A DNA stretch of 64,000 bases. Origin: Micromonospora sp. CCTCC AA 2012012. GTDB taxonomy: Bacteria; Actinomycetota; Actinomycetes; Mycobacteriales; Micromonosporaceae. The notes under the pieces were generated by a model. It was given only the letters and a program-made list of their open reading frames with translations, did no database searches and had not been told where the DNA came from. Position 1 is the first letter of the stretch; each line of letters begins with the position of its first letter. This document shows positions 58,254-64,000 of the stretch, piece after piece. Both the position numbers and the translations under genes were made by a program. The DNA lies in NCBI RefSeq assembly GCF_040499845.1, contig NZ_CP159342.1, positions 4,712,001 through 4,776,000 on the forward strand, given 5' to 3'.

Positions 58254-59441
58254 GGTGGCGGGGAGGACGAGGGTGAAGGTGGCGCCGCGGCCCGGGGCGC
58301 CGGTCACCTCGACCGCGCCGCGGTGGGCGAGTGCCACGTGCTGGACGAGGGCCAGTCCCAGGCCGAAGCGGCGGCCCGCGCCGGAGTCGCCGTGGGCGAA
58401 GCGGTCGAAGAGCCGGTCGGCCTCGGTCGGGTCGAGTCCCACCCCGTCGTCGGCGACCGCCGCGCGGACCCGGCCGTCCCGCCGCAGCACGCCCACCCGC
58501 ACCGTGCCGCCGGGCGGGACGTGTCCGATCGCGTTGTCGACCAGCGCGGTCAGCGCCCGGCGCAGCGCCGTCCGGGCGCCCCGCACCGGGGCCGGCTCCG
58601 CCGCGTCGACCAGCAGCTCCACCTCCCGGCTCTGCGCGTACGGGCCCATGCTGGCGACCACCTCGCGGGCCACCTCGGCCAGGTCGACGACCGTGTCGGG
58701 CAGCGGCTGGTGCTCGGCGGCGGCGGAGACGAGCAGGTCCTCGACCACCTCGCCGAGCGCCCGGGTGTCCGCCACGAGCTGGTCGAGCTGCTCGGTCAGC
58801 TGCTCCGCCGGCTGGGTGCGACCCCGCCGGGCCAGCAGCTGGGCCCGGGTGTGCAGCACGGTCAGCGGGGTGCGCAGCTCGTGCGAGGCGTCGGCGACGA
58901 ACCGGCGTTGCAGGGTCAGCGCGGTGGCCAGCGGCGCGACCGCCCGGCGGGCCAGCAGGGCGGCGGCCACCAGCGCGCCGGCCAGGCCGGCCAGCTCGGC
59001 GACGAGCAGCGCGAGCGCCAACTGGCCGCGCTGGCGGCGCAGCGGGCGCAGGTCGGCGGCGACCGCCCACCGGCTGCCGTCCGACCGCCGGGCCACCAGC
59101 ACCCGGACGGGCTGGTCGTCGCCCACGCTGGCGTCGAACCGGCCCGGTGGTCGCCGCACCGCCTGATCGAGTACGCGGACCAGCTCCGGCGACGCGCTCC
59201 CGGTCACCTCGACGTCCGCCGCGCCGGGCTTCTGCCGGGCCAGGTACTGCCCCGGCGGCGGGTCGTCCACGTCCTCCGCCATCGTCAGCACCCGGGTCAG
59301 CGTGCCGTTCAGCGCCCGGGACTCCTGCCGGGTGGTCAGCACGAACATCAGCGCACCGACCAGCAGCAGCACCACCCCGATCGCCCCGGCGGTCTGGGCG
59401 ACACTGCGGCGGCGGGCACGGATCAGCCGGACCTCGTCCAC
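58251..59441 (-). CDS. Sensor histidine kinase
   Basis: A 396-residue kinase from the GTG at 59441, 1 nt after the regulator stop. Two membrane helices lie at about 14-35 and 140-165, with an outer loop of about 100 residues between them. The HisKA box FVADASHELRTPLTVL carries H187. The ATPase domain has ALVDNAIGHVPPGGTV, DDGVGLDPTEADRLFDRF and GAGRRFGLGLALVQHVA. There is no obvious HAMP domain. A tandem repeat begins at its stop codon. The signal is unknown. Confidence 0.92.
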   Translation of the reverse strand: MDEVRLIRARRRSVAQTAGAIGVVLLLVGALMFVLTTRQESRALNGTLTRVLTMAEDVDDPPPGQYLARQKPGAADVEVTGSASPELVRVLDQAVRRPPGRFDASVGDDQPVRVLVARRSDGSRWAVAADLRPLRRQRGQLALALLVAELAGLAGALVAAALLARRAVAPLATALTLQRRFVADASHELRTPLTVLHTRAQLLARRGRTQPAEQLTEQLDQLVADTRALGEVVEDLLVSAAAEHQPLPDTVVDLAEVAREVVASMGPYAQSREVELLVDAAEPAPVRGARTALRRALTALVDNAIGHVPPGGTVRVGVLRRDGRVRAAVADDGVGLDPTEADRLFDRFAHGDSGAGRRFGLGLALVQHVALAHRGAVEVTGAPGRGATFTLVLPAT

Positions 59442-59442
59442 G

Positions 59443-60108
59443 TCACTCCGCCCCGAGTCGGTAGCCCAGCCCGTGCACCGTCCGGATCGTGTCCCGGCCC
59501 AGCTTGCGCCGCAGGTGGTGGACGCAGGCGTCGACGGTGCCCGGCGCGTCGGCGTGGTCGAAGACGGCGCTGAGCAGCTCGGCCCGGGTGAAGACCTTGG
59601 TGGGGCGGCCGGCCAGGGCGTGCAGCACGGCGAACTCCCGCGGGGAGAGCGGGATCTCCGCCGGACCGTCGAGCACCCGGCGGTTGGCCACGTCGAGCCG
59701 GCGCCGGCCCAGCGGCAGCCAGCCGGCCGTCTCCGGGTGTCGGCGGCGCAGCGCGCGCAGCCGGGCCAGCAGCTCGGCCACCTCGAAGGGCTTGACCAGG
59801 TAGTCCTCCGCACCGGCGTCCAGCCCCGCCACCCGGTCGTGGACCGCGCCCCGGGCGGTGAGCAGCAGCACCGGGCAGGTGACGCCCCGGGCCCGGAGCC
59901 GGGCGACCAGCTCCAGCCCGTCCAGCACCGGCAGGCCCCGGTCGACCACCATCAGCTGGTAGTCGCGGCTCAGCGCGAGGTGCAGGCCGCTGTGCCCGTC
60001 GCCGGCCACGTCGACGGCGTAGCCCTCCTCGTCGAGCAGGTCGGCGAGGAGCCCGGTCAGCGCGCGGTCGTCCTCGACGAGCAGCAGGCGGGGCCGGGTG
60101 CTCTCCAC
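59443..60108 (-). CDS. OmpR-family response regulator
   Basis: A 221-residue regulator from the GTG at 60108. The receiver has VEDDR acidic residues, D56 as phosphoacceptor (VVDRGLP), and K in LVKPF. The winged helix ends DACVHHLRRKLG and VHGLGYRLG. It is the first gene of an operon with the kinase at 58251-59441. Targets are unknown. It differs clearly from the regulator at 23619. Confidence 0.92.
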   Translation of the reverse strand: MESTRPRLLLVEDDRALTGLLADLLDEEGYAVDVAGDGHSGLHLALSRDYQLMVVDRGLPVLDGLELVARLRARGVTCPVLLLTARGAVHDRVAGLDAGAEDYLVKPFEVAELLARLRALRRRHPETAGWLPLGRRRLDVANRRVLDGPAEIPLSPREFAVLHALAGRPTKVFTRAELLSAVFDHADAPGTVDACVHHLRRKLGRDTIRTVHGLGYRLGAE

Positions 60109-60152
60109 CCGACCAGTATTCACCCGCCGCGCGGGGGCCCGTCCCGGGCGGC

Positions 60153-60989
60153 TCAGTCGGTGTCCGGGACCGGGTCGTCGTACTGGCCGGGCGGGCCGGC
60201 GAGCGGGACGCCGTCCGGGCGGGGCCAGGCGTTCGGGGTGCAGCCGTGCAGGCCGAGGGTCTGCTGCTGCATGACGGGGGCCGGGCCGCCGACGCGGGGG
60301 CAGAGTTCGTGGCCGTGGCCCAGCCGGTGGCCGACCTCGTGGTTGAGCAGGTACTGGCGGTAGCGGCCCAGGTCGCCGTCGAACTGCGGCACCCCGCGCG
60401 CCCAGCGGGCCACGTTGATCACCACCTGGTCGCCGTTGCGGCAGGAGGTGTAGCGGTCGGTGAGGTCCGCGCAGAGCCGTCCCCGGGTCTCCGGGGTGGT
60501 CAGCAGCACGGTGAAGTCGGCCGGGGTGTCGGGGCCGACCCGTTGCAGCCGCCACTGCCCGCCGCCGGTCCAGCCCCGCGGGTCCGCCAGCACCACCGCC
60601 ACCTCCCGGCCGAAGCGCTCCACGTCCACGTCGTCGATGCCCTGCTCGACGGCCACCCGGTAGCGCAGGAGCTGCCCGGTCCGGCCGGCCACCGCGCCCT
60701 CGGCCGTGGCGGTGCGGAAGCGTCCCGTACCCCGGGCCGGATAGCTCAGGGTCGGCTCGGGCGTCCCGGCGGCCCGGCCGGGGACCGGGGTGGTGGACGC
60801 CGCCGGCAGCGGCCGGGCGGACGCCGGAACGGGTGCCGGGGCGCCGGCCGTGACCAGCAGGTCGGGGCGGGCGGCGTACGCGCCACCGGCGGCCAGGCCG
60901 ACCACGACCAGCCCTGCCAGCAGGGTCGTCGGACCGGCCCGGGACGCGCGGCTCCGACGGTGGAGCCCGATCGTGGTACGCCCGCGCAC
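60153..60989 (-). CDS. DUF3152 protein with metzincin-like zinc site
   Basis: A 278-residue protein from the GTG at 60989, with GGAG upstream. A membrane anchor (TTLLAGLVVVGLAAGGAYA) is followed by a Pro/Ala-rich linker. The DUF3152 domain (about 85-278) contains HEVGHRLGHGH, which matches the HExxHxxGxxH zinc site of metzincin proteases, plus several Cys. It is probably exposed outside the cell. Proteolytic activity is inferred from the motif only. It is divergent from the DUF2786 gene. Confidence 0.88.
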   Translation of the reverse strand: MRGRTTIGLHRRSRASRAGPTTLLAGLVVVGLAAGGAYAARPDLLVTAGAPAPVPASARPLPAASTTPVPGRAAGTPEPTLSYPARGTGRFRTATAEGAVAGRTGQLLRYRVAVEQGIDDVDVERFGREVAVVLADPRGWTGGGQWRLQRVGPDTPADFTVLLTTPETRGRLCADLTDRYTSCRNGDQVVINVARWARGVPQFDGDLGRYRQYLLNHEVGHRLGHGHELCPRVGGPAPVMQQQTLGLHGCTPNAWPRPDGVPLAGPPGQYDDPVPDTD

Positions 60990-61195
60990 ATCGATCTCCG
61001 TCCGTCGCCCCGGCGGTGCTCGGGCAGGAGTACGGATGCCGGGCCCCGATGGTTGAACGACCGGCCGTACTCCACCGATGTGCCCGTGGTGGTGGTCACC
61101 CGTCGACGGAGGCGTTCCGCCGGTACCGTTCCTCCGAGGGTGGGCAGCTCGCCGGTCCCAGGTCGACCGCCGACCATCGAGGAGAGGACCCGCCC

Positions 61196-62404
61196 GTGCC
61201 GGACGCCGAGGAACTGGTCGCCGCCGCCCTGACGGCGGCGCGCGGCACCGACGTACGCGAGGCGGAGCGCGCGCTCGACCGGCTGGTGGTCGGCGCGCCG
61301 CCGGCGGTGGACGCGGCCCTGCTGGCCCGGCTGACCCGTGGCGTGGGCCGGGCATGGCCGCGCGGCTGGCAGCCGGTGGACCTGGACCGGCTCGCCTCCC
61401 GGCGGCTCGAACCGGCCGCCGCCCGACTGCTGCGGGACGTGGCCGTCGCGCACCGTCGCGGCCACCCCGGCCCGGTTCCGACCTGGTTCGACGACCAGCT
61501 CACCGAGCTGGGCGGGCGGTGGGACGACGACGCCGAGTGGCTGAACCGCCGGGCGGACGGCGACCGGATCACCGCGCTGCGGGACGCGGTGGACGCCCTC
61601 GTCCTGGTCGAGGGGCTGCCGCCGATCGCGGTGCTCCGCCCGCCGCCCGGTCGCCCGGACGCCACCCCGCGGGGCGACGCCGGCAAGTCCGGCTCGCGGA
61701 TGCTGGACCGGGTCCGCGCGCTGCTGGCGAAGGCGGAGTCGACCACCTTCCCCGCCGAGGCGGAGGCGCTGACCGGCAAGGCGCAGGAGCTGATGGCCCG
61801 ACACAGCATCGACGCGGCGCTGCTCGACGCGACCGCCGAACGCCCCGACCGCCCGAGCGGCATCCGGGTGGGCACCGACGCCCCGTACGCGGCGGCGAAG
61901 GCGCTGCTGGTGCAGGAGGTGGCCGGCGCGAACCGGTGCGAGTCGGTCTGGTCGGACGACCTCGGCTTCGCCACGGTGCTCGGCTTCCCGGCCGACCTGG
62001 CGGCGGTCGAGCTGCTGCACACGTCGCTGCTGGTGCAGGCCACCGCCGCGATGCTGCGCGGCCGGGGCGAGCGGCGGGCGAAGGGCGGCAGCCGGCGCAC
62101 CAAGGCGTACGACGAGTCGTTCCTCAACGCGTTCGCGCTGCGGATCGGGGAGCGGCTGCGGGCGGCCACCGAGGCGGCCGGTCAGGAGGCGGTGGCGGCG
62201 CGGGGCGCGGACGCCCTGCTCCCGGTGCTGGCCGCCCGTTCCGACGCGGTCCGGGAGCGGCTCGACACGCTCTTTCCGGGGGTGACCCGGCACCGGCTGA
62301 GCGTCCGGGACGCGGAGGGCTGGACGTCCGGCACGTCGGCGGCCGACCGGGCCTCGCTCGACGCCGGCGCTCCGGTCCGTCAGCAGGTACGCGGGCGTCG
62401 CTGA
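61196..62404 (+). CDS. DUF2786 protein
   Basis: A 402-residue soluble protein from the GTG at 61196, with GAGGAGAGG upstream. The DUF2786 segment is SRMLDRVRALLAKAESTTFPAEAEALTGKAQELMARHSID (landmark: AKAEST and ELMARHSID), at about residues 167-205. The N-terminal part is helical. The C-terminus is rich in Arg/Ala. No enzymatic function is known for this family. It ends 7 bp before the convergent lipoprotein gene. Confidence 0.88.
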   Translation: MPDAEELVAAALTAARGTDVREAERALDRLVVGAPPAVDAALLARLTRGVGRAWPRGWQPVDLDRLASRRLEPAAARLLRDVAVAHRRGHPGPVPTWFDDQLTELGGRWDDDAEWLNRRADGDRITALRDAVDALVLVEGLPPIAVLRPPPGRPDATPRGDAGKSGSRMLDRVRALLAKAESTTFPAEAEALTGKAQELMARHSIDAALLDATAERPDRPSGIRVGTDAPYAAAKALLVQEVAGANRCESVWSDDLGFATVLGFPADLAAVELLHTSLLVQATAAMLRGRGERRAKGGSRRTKAYDESFLNAFALRIGERLRAATEAAGQEAVAARGADALLPVLAARSDAVRERLDTLFPGVTRHRLSVRDAEGWTSGTSAADRASLDAGAPVRQQVRGRR

Positions 62405-62411
62405 CCGACGG

Positions 62412-62915
62412 TCAGACCCGGCACTGCTCGCTGAGCCGGGCCGGGATGCCGACGAAGGTCGAACTCAGCCACTTCACCGGGGTGGTGGAGGTGGCGCCCG
62501 CGTCGATCTGCTTCGCGGTGGCGGCGATCAGCGACTTGATCTCCGGGTCCTGGGCGCGGGCGGCCTGCCCGCGTACGTCGTCGGCCAGGTCGGCCAGGTC
62601 GACCTTGACCTCGGCGTTGATCTGTTCGGGGGTGAGGTCCCGCCGGGTGGCCGACGCGGAGTCCGCGGCGATCTCCTTGCTCTTCGTGATGATCAGCTTG
62701 TCCACGGCGGCGCAGACCGCCACGGTGTTCGCCGCGTTCAGCGGCGACGCGGAGGGGGTGGCCGGCGGAGCGGCCTCGGTGACGGCGCTGGGGGTGGCGG
62801 CGGCGGTGCTGCCGGCCGGTGCGGCTGTCCCGTCCGACCCGGTCGACTCGCAACCGGCGGCGAGCGCGGTCATCGTCACCAGGGCGGCGGCACGGATCAC
62901 GGTGGTTCCGGTCAT
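62412..62915 (-). CDS. Putative lipoprotein
   Basis: A 167-residue protein with a lipobox LAAGC at the end of a signal peptide (Cys22). A Ser/Ala/Pro-rich spacer follows. The rest (about 58-167) is a helical domain with two Cys (AVCAAVDKL and EQCRV), which could form a disulfide. The protein should be attached to the outer face of the membrane. Similar lipoproteins occur across Micromonosporaceae; the function is unknown. Confidence 0.8.
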   Translation of the reverse strand: MTGTTVIRAAALVTMTALAAGCESTGSDGTAAPAGSTAAATPSAVTEAAPPATPSASPLNAANTVAVCAAVDKLIITKSKEIAADSASATRRDLTPEQINAEVKVDLADLADDVRGQAARAQDPEIKSLIAATAKQIDAGATSTTPVKWLSSTFVGIPARLSEQCRV

Positions 62916-62993
62916 CGTTCTCCCCGTACGTCGTCGGCCGGCGCAGCACGCCGGGCCGGCGATGGCCGGCCCGGCGGTGCGTGTGGTCGTACG

Positions 62994-63167
62994 TCAGCTC
63001 TTGAAAGCGTCCTTGATCTTCTCACCGGCCTGCTTGATGTTCGACTTGGCCTGGTCGTTACGGCCCTCGGCCTCGAGGCGCTCGTTGTCGGTGGCCCGAC
63101 CGAGGCCCTCCTTGACCTTGCCGGCGGTGTTCTCGGACGCGTTGTCGATCTTGTCGTCGATACCCAT
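62994..63167 (-). CDS. CsbD-like stress protein
   Basis: A 57-residue protein. It begins MGIDDKIDNASENTAGKVKE and continues GLGRATDNERLEAEG, NDQAKSNIKQAGEKIKDAF. This matches CsbD/YjbJ, small hydrophilic helical proteins produced in general stress. A GAGG ribosome site precedes the ATG. It is flanked by the lipoprotein gene and the copper ATPase gene and has its own promoter region on the right. Confidence 0.9.
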   Translation of the reverse strand: MGIDDKIDNASENTAGKVKEGLGRATDNERLEAEGRNDQAKSNIKQAGEKIKDAFKS

Positions 63168-63241
63168 TGCGAGCCTCCACTCCGCGGTTTCCGTTACGCC
63201 CGGAGATGTACCCCACCGCCCACCGGCTCAACCGTGCGTCG

Positions 63242-64000
63242 TCAACCGACCGGGCGGAAGCGCCGCAGCCGGAGGCTGTTGGCCACCACGAAGACCGACG
63301 AGAAGGCCATCGCGGCCCCGGCGATCATCGGGTTGAGCAGGCCGGTGGCGGCCAGCGGCAGGGCGGCCACGTTGTAGGCGAAGGCCCAGAACAGGTTGCC
63401 CTTGATGATCGCCAGGGTGCGCCGGGAGAGCCGGATCGCGTCCACGGCGGCCGTCAGGTCGCCCCGGACCAGGGTCAGGTCCGACGCCTCGATCGCCACG
63501 TCGGTGCCGGTACCCATGGCCAGGCCCAGGTCGGCCTGGGCGAGCGCGGCGGCGTCGTTGATGCCGTCGCCGACCATCGCCACGGTCCGCCCCTCCCCCT
63601 GGAGCCGCCGGACCACCTCCACCTTCTCGGCGGGCAGCACCTCCGCGGTCACCTGCTCGATGCCGACCTCGGCGGCCACCGCCCGGGCGACGGTGGCGTT
63701 GTCGCCGGTGAGCAGCACCGGGGTGAGCCCCAGCTCCCGCAGCCGGGCGATCGCCGCCCGGCTGGTCGGCTTGACCACGTCGGCCACCGCGAGGACCCCC
63801 CGGGCCCGGCCGTCCCAGCCGGCGAGGACCGCCGTCCGGCCCGCGGCCTCCGCCCCGGTCACCGCCCGCTCGACCTCCTCGGGTACGTCCAGACCCCGCT
63901 CCCGCAGCAGCCGCAGCCGCCCGACCACCAGGTCGCGGCCGTCGACCGCCCCGGTCACGCCGAGCCCTTCGAGGTTGGCGAAGCCGGTCACCGGCGGCAG
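63242..64000 (-). CDS. Copper-type P-type ATPase, C-terminal part (runs off the window)
   Basis: At least 250 codons, open through the right edge, so the 5' part is missing. The ATP-binding/P-domain motifs LLTGDNATVARAVAAEVGI, DVKP-like VADVVKP and MVGDGINDAAAL are present. The last helices carry FAYNVAALPLAATG and MAFSSVFVVANSLRL, typical of Cu+-ATPases (CopA/CtpV). It would export copper. The gene lies far from the copper genes at 9.8-14.1 kb, and no operator is visible within the window. Confidence 0.92.
   Translation of the reverse strand: MPPVTGFANLEGLGVTGAVDGRDLVVGRLRLLRERGLDVPEEVERAVTGAEAAGRTAVLAGWDGRARGVLAVADVVKPTSRAAIARLRELGLTPVLLTGDNATVARAVAAEVGIEQVTAEVLPAEKVEVVRRLQGEGRTVAMVGDGINDAAALAQADLGLAMGTGTDVAIEASDLTLVRGDLTAAVDAIRLSRRTLAIIKGNLFWAFAYNVAALPLAATGLLNPMIAGAAMAFSSVFVVANSLRLRRFRPVG

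Noticed and set aside
1..64000. CRISPR array, rRNA genes, phage structural genes or an integrase
   Set aside because: None was found on either strand.

Overview
The window is very GC-rich, dense in GTG starts and stop/start-overlapping operons, and carries actinobacterial families throughout: ECF sigma/zf-HC2 pairs, YcnI, DUF3152, DUF2786, a GH6 cellulase with a CBM2, and a CelR/CebR-type operator. I read it as a chromosomal piece of a high-GC filamentous actinomycete, most likely Micromonosporaceae. The family assignment is inference.

Layout. 0-5 kb: accessory genes of unknown function, including two neighbouring proteins with the same CPxCxA-x5-C zinc-ribbon. 5.1-6.5 kb: an IS110-family element inserted beside a conserved tRNA-linked element. 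7-27 kb: a metal-homeostasis region. It holds a TauE/SafE exporter, an ECF sigma/anti-sigma pair, and copper genes (YcnI, a PepSY membrane protein, a CopC-like fusion). It continues with a NiCoT nickel permease and an Fe/Mn superoxide dismutase that each carry a Nur-type TTGC-N9-GCAA operator. A second IS110 element, a DUF347 membrane protein, a FetB-like permease, DedA, PAP2 and a two-component system follow. It ends with feoA-feoB-nifU-like under an IdeR/DmdR-type iron box. 27-37.4 kb: two ABC exporter modules, one under PadR and one in a five-gene operon led by an ECF sigma and zf-HC2 protein, then a third ECF sigma with a membrane partner. 37.5-39.4 kb: an HTH/nucleotidyltransferase (AbiEii-like) module that has undergone a 554-bp tandem duplication, preceded by a perfect 20-bp palindrome. 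39.4-43.6 kb: a 3.96-kb segment (GlxA-type regulator, rhodanese, MFS, GNAT) flanked by direct repeats, each containing the promoter and 5' half of a tRNA-Arg(CCU). 43.6-64 kb: ordinary chromosomal genes: GH6 cellulase, stress PRC-barrel protein, AI-2E transporter, a polysaccharide deacetylase/glycosyltransferase, an esterase, a SpoIIE-phosphatase/ATPase pair, reductases, a second two-component system, DUF3152, DUF2786, CsbD and the end of a copper-type P-ATPase.

Main unexplained signal: three copies (about 5.0, 39.4 and 43.4 kb, same orientation) of a ~110-bp element with a conserved hairpin. Two copies abut truncated tRNA-Arg 5' halves, and the third abuts a tRNA-like D-arm separated from it by the IS110 insertion. 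They look like integration scars dividing the left 43 kb into modules, but no integrase lies in the window.

No rRNA, complete tRNA or CRISPR array was seen. Family names come from recognising motifs by eye; no database search was run.
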